Assembly: GCA_016191165.1 (NCBI GenBank)
Contig: JACPPF010000114.1
Coordinates: forward strand, 1 to 64,000
DNA: 64,000 nt
Origin: Planctomycetota bacterium
Lineage (GTDB): Bacteria > Planctomycetota > Planctomycetia > Gemmatales > Gemmataceae
Reading direction: 5' to 3'
Below the pieces are notes generated by a model that saw nothing but the letters and a program-made list of their open reading frames with translations, did no database searches and was not told the DNA's origin. The position numbers and the translations under genes were made by a program. Shown here in pieces: positions 43,760 through 52,753 of this stretch. Position 1 is the first letter of the stretch. Each line of letters starts with the position of its first letter.

Positions 43760-46489
43760 TCATTCCGCCAGTTCGGTCGGCAGCGCCGGGTCCGCCGCCA
43801 GAAACACACGGCTGCGGGCGTTCAGCAAGACGTGCTGGATCCAGGAAGGCAACGCGAGCTGTGGAGCGCGATGGATTTCTTCGGAAAGAGGCAGCACGAT
43901 CAGATCCGCGCCGATATCTGCCGCCTGACGCACGATCTCCGGGCCGAGGTCGTCACGAATCGCTCGCGGAGCAGTGTCGCGGCCGACCTGGGTCATTTGC
44001 AACTGGATGGTTTGAAGCGTATCCGGTCCCGTGGCATTTTCCGCGCGGGGGAGAACGAGGACGCTCATGCCGACTTCCGGATCGAGCGCGGTCAGCGTGG
44101 CCTCGAACAGGTCGAGCCCGGCCCGAGTATCCGGGACCACCAGGAGTACGCGCTCGACGCCAACGCCAGCCTGGCGCAGCTCGGCCACGTTGCGGGCCTT
44201 CGTTTCCCCCGCGCGTGGAATGCGGTTGCCTCCCGCAAGGTCAAAGTACAGATCGCGATCCTTGCTCAGGATACGCACGGTCAAAGGCGCCGTGTCGCCG
44301 CCGTGCAGGTTGATCCACATCAAGGAGACCTGATCGAGCTGTTCATCCGCGGTGAACACATTCGAGGCGCCGATGACCAGTTCCTGAACTTGCAAATCCC
44401 GGGCGGTCCGCAACAGGGCGTATACGGGATTGTTCGTCGGCACGACCAGAGGATGCACCTGTTTTCCGGCCAACTCCGCCCGATTCACGACAGCCGTCAT
44501 CAACTCCCGATCGTAGGCATCCAGTGCTCCGGGGTCCGGGTTATCGTTCTCCTTCAAGGTTTTCTTGGCCGTCATCACGATCACGTCGGTGAGCTCGGGA
44601 TCCGTCTCGGCGAGGGCCTTCTCCAGCATGTAGAGGTTTTGCGTGGAGCGGATCGCCACCAGCCGGCGGAAAGGTTTGCTGAGGTTCATGCCGGGCAAGG
44701 TGACTTCTTCCGCCGAGGCCTGGTTGAATTGTTCGACGTGTTTGTGTTTTTCGCCACGCAGGTTGGATTCGCGCACCCGCTCCGAGACGTGGAAGATGAC
44801 GAAGAAAAGCGCGCTGAATGCCAAACCTGAAACCGCGGCGACCGGCTTGGTAAACAGGTTCACGACGCCAACCGTCAACAAGACCAGAAAAATCGACAGC
44901 AGGCCAATCGGGATTTCCGCCACGCCGATTCTGAGATTCAAGGGCACCCGATATTCGCGCGGCCGCTGATCCTTGAAACGCAAGACCACCATCGCCAGAG
45001 CGTTGAAGGTGAAACTCCATACCACACCGAAGGCATAGGCTTCACCCAACACGATCATGTCGCCCCGGCTAAACAGGATTACCACGATTTGCAGTCCCGT
45101 TATGAGGGTCAAAATACGATAGCTTGTGCCGTAGGTCGGATGGGGCTTCAAGAACCAGTCGGTGAGGACCCCGTCCTCGGTAACGCGGCACAGGACTCCA
45201 TTGGACCCAATGATCGAGGTATTGACGGCGCCGGAAAGGATCAGGAAACCAACCACGACGACGAACGCCTCCAGGCACAGCTTCAAGGGAGTTGGTCCAA
45301 TGACGTGCCGCGCCAGACCGCTAAGAAGATTTTCGGCGTAGAACTTCATGCGGACCTCGTCGGGAATCAGCATGACGGCCAGGAAGCTGACGCCGGCCGT
45401 CACGACGAGAGTAAAGACGAAGACGATCATGGCCGCCCGTTTGAAATTGAGCAACTTCGGCGCTTCCACCTCGCGATAGACCTGGGCCAGCGTTTCCTCG
45501 CCCGACATCGCCAGGATCGAGTGCCCAAACGCGAGCATGAACCCAAAGACCGTGATGCCGCGCAGCACGTCGGCAAAGCGAAAAAACGAGAAGAAACCGA
45601 GGGGATCATCTTGCATCTCGATGCCGACCTTGTGCATTGCCTCATTCATCCGGGGAATCTCCTTACCGTCCTTGTCGCGCAGGGGTTCGAGCCGGTCCGG
45701 GCGCGACGGATCGGCTTTCCAGACTCTGCCCTCTTCCGAGGTGTAGCGTTTGGGGTTGGGGGCCAGGCTTGCGTCAATCTCGACGCGCTCCACCTTGGGC
45801 GTCAGATCGGGCTGCCAGGGAACGTCGTTGGCAGGCCCGTTGACGAGAAGCGTAACGACGCACCAGGCGATCATGATGACAGCCATGATCGTGGCGGCGA
45901 CCATGATCTTGAGCGCCTTGTCGCTCGATTCGTGAATGCCGAGCACATTCTGCCTGTAAAAATACAGCGTCACGCCAATGGCCAGCAGCACCGAACCCCA
46001 GCGTCTCACCTCATCTTCCATTTCATTCGTGACACCCAGGCTTTCATGCAACTGGGGAACAAACAGGCGCATGGCCTGCACCAGTAGTCCCATGATGTAC
46101 TGCCCGGCCGAGACGCCGCTGATTGGGCCGGTCAGAATGTAGTCGAACATCAGGGCGGAGACAGCAAACTTGGCCAGCGTCCCACCCAGCGCCTCCTTGA
46201 CGATGCGATATACGCCGCCGCGCACGAAAAGTGAACAACTCTCGATGTACACCGAGCGAACCGCATAGCTAAAGAGCATGACGGCGAGGATGAACCACGG
46301 CGCCGCCGGGCCGATGGCGCTTTCGACGATCCCGCCGATGTAGTACACCGTGCTGGCGATGTCGCACAACACGACTGCGGCCGTGCGCCAGTAGGAAATG
46401 AACGTGAACATCACGCTGCTCACGATGATAACGTGAGCGGCCTTCCGCAGACCACCCGCGGGGGCAACCGGAGCCGTTGATTCACTCAT
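43760..46489 (-). CDS. APC-type transporter with C-terminal USP-like domain, riboswitch controlled
   Basis: This 909-residue protein has an APC-superfamily core of about 12 membrane segments (for example AAPWFILAVMLFSYAVRSVY, GITVFGFMLAFGHSILAMSG, IPIGLLSIFLVLLTVGVVNL) with a long soluble loop near residues 225-300. The C-terminal 260 residues are soluble and resemble a universal stress protein domain (FRRLVAIRSTQNLYMLEKAL, ADLIVLPLSEEI). Its leader carries a ydaO-type c-di-AMP riboswitch (46584-46750) and a terminator just before the ATG. In other bacteria this riboswitch controls potassium and osmolyte transporters such as KimA, so this protein probably imports K+ or an osmolyte. No clear Shine-Dalgarno precedes the ATG. 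Confidence 0.85.
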   Translation of the reverse strand: MSESTAPVAPAGGLRKAAHVIIVSSVMFTFISYWRTAAVVLCDIASTVYYIGGIVESAIGPAAPWFILAVMLFSYAVRSVYIESCSLFVRGGVYRIVKEALGGTLAKFAVSALMFDYILTGPISGVSAGQYIMGLLVQAMRLFVPQLHESLGVTNEMEDEVRRWGSVLLAIGVTLYFYRQNVLGIHESSDKALKIMVAATIMAVIMIAWCVVTLLVNGPANDVPWQPDLTPKVERVEIDASLAPNPKRYTSEEGRVWKADPSRPDRLEPLRDKDGKEIPRMNEAMHKVGIEMQDDPLGFFSFFRFADVLRGITVFGFMLAFGHSILAMSGEETLAQVYREVEAPKLLNFKRAAMIVFVFTLVVTAGVSFLAVMLIPDEVRMKFYAENLLSGLARHVIGPTPLKLCLEAFVVVVGFLILSGAVNTSIIGSNGVLCRVTEDGVLTDWFLKPHPTYGTSYRILTLITGLQIVVILFSRGDMIVLGEAYAFGVVWSFTFNALAMVVLRFKDQRPREYRVPLNLRIGVAEIPIGLLSIFLVLLTVGVVNLFTKPVAAVSGLAFSALFFVIFHVSERVRESNLRGEKHKHVEQFNQASAEEVTLPGMNLSKPFRRLVAIRSTQNLYMLEKALAETDPELTDVIVMTAKKTLKENDNPDPGALDAYDRELMTAVVNRAELAGKQVHPLVVPTNNPVYALLRTARDLQVQELVIGASNVFTADEQLDQVSLMWINLHGGDTAPLTVRILSKDRDLYFDLAGGNRIPRAGETKARNVAELRQAGVGVERVLLVVPDTRAGLDLFEATLTALDPEVGMSVLVLPRAENATGPDTLQTIQLQMTQVGRDTAPRAIRDDLGPEIVRQAADIGADLIVLPLSEEIHRAPQLALPSWIQHVLLNARSRVFLAADPALPTELAE

Positions 46490-46503
46490 GGTGGTTTGGG
46501 GAG

Positions 46504-46526
46504 AAAAACCCGCTCGCAGGAACGGG
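46504..46526 (-). terminator. Intrinsic terminator in the riboswitch leader
   Basis: On the minus strand CCCGTT-CCTGCG-AGCGGG (six pairs, one G-U) is followed by five T residues, 15 bases before the transporter ATG. This is the expected expression platform for an OFF-type riboswitch. Confidence 0.7.
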
Positions 46527-46583
46527 GGCTCAGCACGAACGCAACGAAATGCGCGTGCCCTTTCAAAGTGGCTGGCGCACCAT

Positions 46584-46750
46584 GCGCCGCCCGGCCTACG
46601 AGGTTAGCTGACGGGCTAGGGCTTGAAAGTGCCCTGATCGGCATGAGACGGGAATTGACCGTCCGAAGCCGGATCTACGCCCCGTGAAGGAGTTTATTGC
46701 CTTCGTTGGGTCCCCCGTTCGCACGCCGTGCGGCGTGCGATTCGGCTACA
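46584..46750 (-). promoter_or_regulatory. c-di-AMP riboswitch (ydaO-yuaA type)
   Basis: The minus-strand leader of the APC transporter carries the ydaO-yuaA signature: GGGGGACCCAA (46716-46706), GGGGCGTAGATC (46683-46672) and the strongly conserved GTCAGCTAACCTCGTAGGC (46612-46594). A perfect 9-base hairpin (46740-46719) lies at the 5' side. A TATAAT (46765-46760) just upstream is a likely -10 box. With the terminator at 46504-46526 this fits a switch that stops transcription when c-di-AMP is high. Boundaries are approximate. Confidence 0.85.
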
Positions 46751-46857
46751 CGATCAATGATTATACATACTTCGGCGGTCATTTCCAGCCCGCGGCGCCG
46801 CTGGGCGTTCTGGTAGTGCCTGCCCTGATCACCGCGAAACCGCCAGCGGCGTCTCGT

Positions 46858-48837
46858 CTACCCGATAATCACTTTGGGCTGGCGCTGCGGATCGGGTTCC
46901 GCGTCGAGGATCAACTCGCGCACCATCCACGGCACATTGCCTTCGCCGAACAGGAGGAAGCTGACGTTCGCCGCCATGGGCCGTTGATCCGACCAGCCGA
47001 AATGGATTTCTGGCGGCGCCCCGCTCCGCGAAAGTTCCAGGGCCAACGCGGCGATCGTGTGGGCAATCGACGCGCAGCGGTTGATCCGCAAAATAAACAC
47101 CCCCTCCTCCTGAATCACTTCCATCAGCGGCGTTTGATAAAACTCGCTGACGTCGCCGAGGTTCGCCTCGATGAAGACGATCGGAACCTCCGGACCCAGG
47201 CGGTGCTCCTTGCGGATCGATTCCTCCTTCTCGCGGATACTGCGGCCGCCCGGGCGGTGGGGCACCAGAACGGGGAAGTCGAGCATTTTCATGCTATCCC
47301 AGAGAAAACGCGACTGCGAATCGACGAAATGCAGCCCTTGAAAACGCAGCTCCTTGCTGCGCATGAAACGCGAGACGATCGACGACACCACGATCGCCAC
47401 GATAAACCAACTTGCGATGAGCAAACCATCGGGTTTTTCAATCATGTTGGCCAGCGTGGTGTAAATGAAAACCAGCGTGATGAGCGCGAAGGGCCAGGAC
47501 AGACGCAAAAACCACCGCCCCCGGCGCGAACGCCAGCGATCGATCAGCGTCGCGATGCAGGCGCTGCACATGAGCACCAACACGCCCGTCGCATAGGCGG
47601 CGCCCTGGGCCTCGACCGAGGCGTCGAATTTCCAGGTGACAATGAGATTGATCACCGTGAACAAGATGACCAGCGGCCGGATCGCCCGCGCCCATTGCGG
47701 CGCCATGCCATAGCGGGGCAGATACTGCGGCACCAGGTTGAGCAGCCCCGCCATGGCGCTGGCGCCCGCAAACCAGAGGATGACCACGGTGCTGATATCG
47801 TAAAGGGTGCCGAACTCGGCGCCAAAGACGGGATTGACACAGGCCGACGATTGGCCGTCCCGAATCATCTCTCCGTGCGCCAGGTAAGCGAGGGTACGAT
47901 CGTGAGCGGCGCCGCCCTTCTTCATCACCTCCGGACTGATCAACGTGCTCGTCACGAGCGACGACCCGAGCAGGAACGTGGACATGATCAGCGCCGCCGT
48001 GATGAGCAACTTGCGGGCGTTGCGAATTCGGCCCGCCGGTTCTTTCTCGGTATCGCCGGGATCTCCCTTGATGAGCGGCATGACGGCCACGCCGGTCTCG
48101 AAGCCGCTCAATCCCAGCGCAAGTTTCGGAAACAGGATCGCGCAAATCAACCCAATGCGCCAATACCCGGCATCGTCGCCAAAGTGGTGCTCGAAATGCC
48201 AGTTCCCGGCCTGCACCTCGTTCAACCAGTGCTCGACATGGTGAAAATGCTGCGCGTCCCAGAGGTAGACAAGGCCACTACCGACGACGATAACATTCAG
48301 CGTCAAATAAACGCCGACGATGACGATGGCCAGGCCGATGACTTCCTTGAACCCTCGCAAGAACGTGGCTCCGAGAAACACCAGCAAGAGCATGGTGATG
48401 ACCATCTGAGTCTGGTCCCAGCCCAGGTATTGCTCGAGCATTGGGTTTTTGATTACGTGCGCGGCGGCATCCGCGGCGGAAAGGGTCTTGGTGATCACGA
48501 AATCGGTGGCCGCAAACCCTAGCAGCACCAGCACCAGCAATTTGCCAAGCCAACCGCGAACCAGCCGCTCCAGCATCGCGATCGACCCCTGGCCGTGAGG
48601 CGAGCGCGACGCAACATGCGCATAAACCGGCAAGGCGCCGAACAACGTGACCATCACCAGAATGATCGTCGCAAAGGGCGTCAGCAACCCCGTCGCTTCA
48701 AATGCAATCGATGGCTGATAGCCGAGCGTGCTGAAGTAGTCCACGCCGGTAAGGCACATGACCCAGAGCCAAAAACTCTGCGGATGGGCGTGCCCCGATG
48801 TATCCATTTCTTGGGTTTGGGACGTGTCGTTTTTCAT
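46858..48837 (-). CDS. APC-type transporter with soluble C-terminal domain
   Basis: This protein of 659 residues (ATG at 48837) has about 12 membrane segments of the APC superfamily; the first, SFWLWVMCLTGVDYFSTLGY, carries the GVDYFSTLGYQPSIA motif shared with its neighbour. A soluble tail of about 180 residues follows (from SRFMRSKELRFQGLHF), ending FLLFGEGNVPWMVRELILDA. It is paralogous to the gene at 48925-50952 along its whole length, so the pair arose by tandem duplication and diverged. They lie 87 bases apart, probably in one transcript. K+ or amino acid transport is likely; the substrate is not shown by sequence. Confidence 0.82.
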   Translation of the reverse strand: MKNDTSQTQEMDTSGHAHPQSFWLWVMCLTGVDYFSTLGYQPSIAFEATGLLTPFATIILVMVTLFGALPVYAHVASRSPHGQGSIAMLERLVRGWLGKLLVLVLLGFAATDFVITKTLSAADAAAHVIKNPMLEQYLGWDQTQMVITMLLLVFLGATFLRGFKEVIGLAIVIVGVYLTLNVIVVGSGLVYLWDAQHFHHVEHWLNEVQAGNWHFEHHFGDDAGYWRIGLICAILFPKLALGLSGFETGVAVMPLIKGDPGDTEKEPAGRIRNARKLLITAALIMSTFLLGSSLVTSTLISPEVMKKGGAAHDRTLAYLAHGEMIRDGQSSACVNPVFGAEFGTLYDISTVVILWFAGASAMAGLLNLVPQYLPRYGMAPQWARAIRPLVILFTVINLIVTWKFDASVEAQGAAYATGVLVLMCSACIATLIDRWRSRRGRWFLRLSWPFALITLVFIYTTLANMIEKPDGLLIASWFIVAIVVSSIVSRFMRSKELRFQGLHFVDSQSRFLWDSMKMLDFPVLVPHRPGGRSIREKEESIRKEHRLGPEVPIVFIEANLGDVSEFYQTPLMEVIQEEGVFILRINRCASIAHTIAALALELSRSGAPPEIHFGWSDQRPMAANVSFLLFGEGNVPWMVRELILDAEPDPQRQPKVIIG

Positions 48838-48924
48838 GTGAGCAGCCGAACCCATATCACCTTGCGATGGCCCCTAGCGACCGAACTGCAATTTACGACG
48901 AAGCCGGTCCAAAGGACAGCGAAA

Positions 48925-50952
48925 TCACCCCACAATAACCCGCGGCCGATTGTTCGGGTCCTTCTCCGCGCGATGAATCAACTCGCGGACCTTCCACGGC
49001 AAATTGCCTTCGCCAAACGCCAGATAGCTCCAGCTGGCCGACAGCATATCCTTCTCAGGCCAGCCGAAATGCAAGCCCGGCGGCTCACTGTGCAGCGACA
49101 TCTCCAGGGCAACCGCGGCGATGGCATGGGCCAACGACACGCAATGCGTGACCTTGATGACGTAGCGATGGTTGTCGCGCACGACCTCGATCATCAGATT
49201 TTGCAGAAACTCGCTCGGATCATCCACGTACACTTCCAGAAACGCGACACCAACTTCCGGGGACAAATGGTGCTGCGCGCGAATTTGCGCCTCCTTTTCT
49301 TCGTGGTTCTCACGTTTCAGATCGACGGGGATGAGCACGGGGAAATAGGCGTGGCGCAAATTGTCCCAGTGAAATTTCGATTGCTCATCCTTGAACTCAA
49401 AGCCGATGGTACGCAGCTCATCCGCGCGCCAGGCCCGCGACAGGATTGACGTGGTGAGAATGGCGGCGACGAAGCACATCGCAATCGCCAGTCCGCCCGG
49501 CGCCTGCATCACCACCGCCAGCGTCGTCGCCAGAAAAACCACCGCGATCGCCCCGAAATAGCCGACGTTCAGGGCGCGAAAAAATGAACTCCCACGCTCG
49601 CGGCGTTTCTGAATCAGAGTCACCACCGCCGCGCTCGCCATCAGCACGAGGACGCCCGTGGCATAGGCGCCGCGCTGGTCTTCCACGTCGGCCTGGAACA
49701 TGACGGTGATCAAGACATTGACGCCGGCGAAGAGAATCAGCATCACCCCCCAGCGCTGCGCCCAGCTGAACTCCATGCCGAATCGCATCAGAAAGGAAGG
49801 TAGCAGCACCGACAACGCCGTGATGACGCTCGTGCCCGCCAGGGCCAGCATCAAGATCACGACAAGGTCATAGACAGCGCCGAACCCCGGACCGCAGAAC
49901 GGCAGCAACGTCGCCTGGTCGCCCGCCACCAACGGCCCGCCGTGAGCCAAATAGGCCAGGGCGCGGTTATTCGCCAGGCCCTCCGGACCAAAGGCCGGCG
50001 GGGGAATTAGCAGGGTCGTGACGGTCACCGAGCCAAGCAGGTATACCGACATGATCAGCGCCGCCGCCACGAGTACCTTGCGCGTATTCCGAATCCGCGT
50101 AACCGGCGGCTGTTCGCCGGCAACGCCTTGCACCTGCGGCATCAAGATCATGCTCATCTCGAAACCGCTCAAGCCCAGCGCAAGCTTCGGCAACGCAATT
50201 AGCGCGAACAGAACAAGGGTGCTCCATCCGCCGATCCCGCCGCGTACCACTTCGTCGAGCCAATGGGTAAAAATGTCGCCGTGGTTCCCAAGAAAAAAAA
50301 GCCCCCCCACGATCAGGATTCCGGTCAACAGGAGGTAGAGCGCCACCAATGGCACAGCCACTGCCGTAACCTTCCGCGTGAAGCCCCGGCGCAACAGGAA
50401 CCAGAACGCAAACGCGATGACGCCGAGGATGATGGTAACGACGAGTTGCTCGTTGATGTGCGTGGCGGCCTCATCGGACAGGTAATCCTTGGCGCAATCC
50501 TTGCACCATCCCGCGAACGCGCGCGCGATCTGCTGGCGGTCGCCGTCATGCTTGTTGAGCACATGAACGGAGGCGTCGGCCAGCGACATGGACTTGAGCA
50601 TGGTGAAGTCGGTGGCGGCGAAACCCAGAAGGATCAGGACCAACGTCTTGCCGCGCCAGCCGCGCACCAGTTTCTCGACAATGCCAAACGCCCCCGCTCC
50701 CGCCGGGGAGCGAGCCGCGAGATGACAGTAGATGGGCAAGGCCCCGAACAGGGTGACCAGCACAACCACCGCCGTCGCGATCGGCCCGAGCAGCTTGGTC
50801 TCGTGATAGGTGATCGACGGCTGATATGCCAGCGTGCTAAAATAATCCAGGCCCAGGAGGCAGACCACCCAAAGCCAAAAGTATTCCTCGGCGGGCTTCT
50901 TTGAACCCGGCGAGGAATCGGAGGGCAATTTCGGTGGCGGAAGGGTGGCCAT
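48925..50952 (-). CDS. APC-type transporter with soluble C-terminal domain
   Basis: This protein (675 residues from the ATG at 50952) is the sister of the gene at 46858-48837, sharing LGLDYFSTLAYQPSI, LVLILLGFAATDFTMLKSMS, LPKLALGLSGFEMSMILMPQ and a soluble tail ending LAFGEGNLPWKVRELIHRAE. It carries a soluble loop near residues 140-175 (KHDGDRQQIARAFAGWCKDC) that its sister lacks. The start at MATLPPPK is chosen because homology begins soon after it; in-frame starts up to 51054 would overlap the thioredoxin-like gene. No riboswitch is seen upstream. Confidence 0.82.
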   Translation of the reverse strand: MATLPPPKLPSDSSPGSKKPAEEYFWLWVVCLLGLDYFSTLAYQPSITYHETKLLGPIATAVVVLVTLFGALPIYCHLAARSPAGAGAFGIVEKLVRGWRGKTLVLILLGFAATDFTMLKSMSLADASVHVLNKHDGDRQQIARAFAGWCKDCAKDYLSDEAATHINEQLVVTIILGVIAFAFWFLLRRGFTRKVTAVAVPLVALYLLLTGILIVGGLFFLGNHGDIFTHWLDEVVRGGIGGWSTLVLFALIALPKLALGLSGFEMSMILMPQVQGVAGEQPPVTRIRNTRKVLVAAALIMSVYLLGSVTVTTLLIPPPAFGPEGLANNRALAYLAHGGPLVAGDQATLLPFCGPGFGAVYDLVVILMLALAGTSVITALSVLLPSFLMRFGMEFSWAQRWGVMLILFAGVNVLITVMFQADVEDQRGAYATGVLVLMASAAVVTLIQKRRERGSSFFRALNVGYFGAIAVVFLATTLAVVMQAPGGLAIAMCFVAAILTTSILSRAWRADELRTIGFEFKDEQSKFHWDNLRHAYFPVLIPVDLKRENHEEKEAQIRAQHHLSPEVGVAFLEVYVDDPSEFLQNLMIEVVRDNHRYVIKVTHCVSLAHAIAAVALEMSLHSEPPGLHFGWPEKDMLSASWSYLAFGEGNLPWKVRELIHRAEKDPNNRPRVIVG

Positions 50953-51002
50953 ACCCTGTGTTCTATGCCCGGCCCGTTCGATCATCCATTGCCCGCGGGG
51001 GT

Positions 51003-51584
51003 TCATTTCGGCAGGACGTTGGAGAGCGCCTCGATGATCTTGTCGCTCATGCAATCGTCCAGTTCGGCTTGCCGCAGGGCGAAGTTGGCAGTTACGCGGT
51101 TCTGGCCTGGGCGACCGGGCGTATAGACCACGACCGTCACGTCGGCGGCGGGGTTGATCTCGTAACGCGGCGGCGCGGCGCCGAGGCAGAGCGTCACACG
51201 CGAAAGCGAGTTCTGTTTCGCCATACAGCGAAGCTGGTCAGCCCGTCCCGCGGCGTCAGGCATGATGACGAAGGTGCCGAGTTTTTGATTGGGCTTGTAC
51301 TTGGGAGCCGCTTCGTTGATGCGGGTATCGATTTTCTTGACCAGACTGGCCAAGGGGCCGTTCATCTCCTTGACGAAGACGAGAACGACCAGGTCGGTGT
51401 CGCGCGTTCAGACCGGGCAGCGGCGTTCGCCGGCGCCGGGTCCTGTGACGAGGTTCGGAAAGAATCCGCCGCGGTTATTGCGTTGTCCGACCTGCGGGCC
51501 GGACTTCAGACCTTCTTCAGCCATGCCGTTGCCGGCGATCAGCAGGACCGCAATAGCGGCGCTGGCGAGGATGCGTGTCGTCAT
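51003..51584 (-). CDS. Exported thioredoxin-like protein with in-frame UGA at CxxC (candidate selenoprotein)
   Basis: Read through one TGA, this gene encodes 193 residues: a signal peptide (ILASAAIAVLLIAGNGMA), the segment LKSGPQVGQRNNRGG typical of a planctomycete thioredoxin-like family, then GAGERRCPV, a TGA (51408-51410, codon 59), and TDLVVLVFVKEMNGPLASLV. Relatives I recall have a CxxC pair exactly here, so the UGA sits at the second cysteine, giving CPVU if it is read as selenocysteine. The frame stays open and family-like for 134 codons afterwards (AADVTVVVYTP, DDCMSDKIIEALSNVLP). A GGGAG lies 9 bases before the ATG at 51584. A nonsense mutation of a Cys codon is the alternative. It lies 50 bases upstream of the APC transporter pair. 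Confidence 0.6.
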
Positions 51585-51881
51585 TTCAGGTTCTCCCGAA
51601 AGGCCAGCCCCAGCGAAGTCCCGCGGACTCCCGCGATTTCTGTCAACCTGCGACCTGCCTCTAACTGACAAGCGGGAGGGGTGGGGAGGAGCCGCCAAAT
51701 TTTTTTGAATTTACGCTTTAGCGCTAGATACGCGCGAAACAAGCTCATCAACTCGTTCCCAAGATCGGCTTCTCACGACACGAGACGTATTGCAACAGGA
51801 CACGCTTTGGAAGCGGAGTTTCCCGCTTTGCGTTCCCAAGCGGCGCTTGCGAAGGAGATCGAGAATCCAGCGCTGGAGTGC

Positions 51882-52679
51882 CTAATCGTTTGTTCGATTC
51901 CGCTGGGCTCGCAGCTCTTGCAATTCGCGCTCGGCCGCGAGCCGCGTTTGCTTCTCGTTTTCCGCACGCAGCATCGCCGCCTCCGCCCGATTGAACTCCG
52001 CCTCCGCCCGATTGAACTCCGCCTCCGCGCGGCGGGTCATGTCGGCAAGTTTTTGGCGCGTCGCATCCAGGGCATGCATCAGATCGGCCGGCAACGGCAA
52101 CAGCTCCCCTTGATACCAGAAGCGAACCCAGCCATCCAACAAGCCGACGCCGATCTCGACTTCTTGAATAGCGCAACGACCTTGATCGTCCGGCATCACC
52201 GAGACATACCGCTCGCCGGTATGCCGATATAAGGTCAACTCCTGCTCATTCGGAGCGAACAGCAGGTAATAGGGCACTTTCAATTCGTGCTCATAACGGC
52301 GCATGTTGTCGTCATAGTCCTTGCGCCGGGTCCCCTTGGACACGTACTCCAACATCCAGAATGGGCCGACCGGCTGCAACGGCAGGTCATAGCTTCCTTC
52401 TGCCTTGATCGGCTTGTCGTGCAGGACCACCATGTTGTCGGGGACGACCTGCCCTGGCCGTTTTTTCCGTGGCAACGGATACTGCACGAGCAGTTCATTG
52501 AAGACCTGAAAGTCAGGCCGGCGCGCCTGCACCAGGTCGAGGCTCTCCAGCGTGATCTTTCTTTGCGTCGCTTGAGGAGTCGCTTCCATGAAATGCTCCA
52601 GCGGCAACTTGCGAAGGTAGTCTTGCGCTTCCTTGTGGTAGCGGATTTCAACCAGCGCTCTTGGCAGTTCCGTCTTCAT
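51882..52679 (-). CDS. Uma2 family (DUF820) nuclease-like protein with coiled-coil tail
   Basis: This 265-residue protein matches the Uma2/DUF820 family with a PD-(D/E)XK-like core: PDFQVFNELLVQYP, PDNMVVLHDKP, FWMLEYVSKGTRRKDYDDNM (E and K of the core) and YYLLFAPNEQELTLYR. The family is expanded in planctomycetes and cyanobacteria; a nuclease role is predicted, not proven. The C-terminal 60 residues are a charged coiled coil containing two exact copies of AEAEFNR made by a 21-base tandem repeat (about 51980-52025). GGAG lies 8 bases before the ATG at 52679. Confidence 0.85.
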   Translation of the reverse strand: MKTELPRALVEIRYHKEAQDYLRKLPLEHFMEATPQATQRKITLESLDLVQARRPDFQVFNELLVQYPLPRKKRPGQVVPDNMVVLHDKPIKAEGSYDLPLQPVGPFWMLEYVSKGTRRKDYDDNMRRYEHELKVPYYLLFAPNEQELTLYRHTGERYVSVMPDDQGRCAIQEVEIGVGLLDGWVRFWYQGELLPLPADLMHALDATRQKLADMTRRAEAEFNRAEAEFNRAEAAMLRAENEKQTRLAAERELQELRAQRNRTND

Positions 52680-52753
52680 CACCGTTCTCCGTTGAGGCGT
52701 TGTCCAATCACCGAAATAATAACGAACAAGGCCGCTTCCCGGAAGATCAATCA

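Noticed and set aside
46684-48522. Plus-strand ORF of 612 codons over an APC transporter gene
   Set aside because: Antisense shadow; composition dominated by His, Arg and Asp, no domain. The opposite strand has clear membrane segments.
41275-51410. Idea that TGA is a sense codon in this genome, from two in-frame TGAs
   Set aside because: Many confirmed genes here end in TGA (for example gltB, aroA, gltD), so the two cases need separate explanations.
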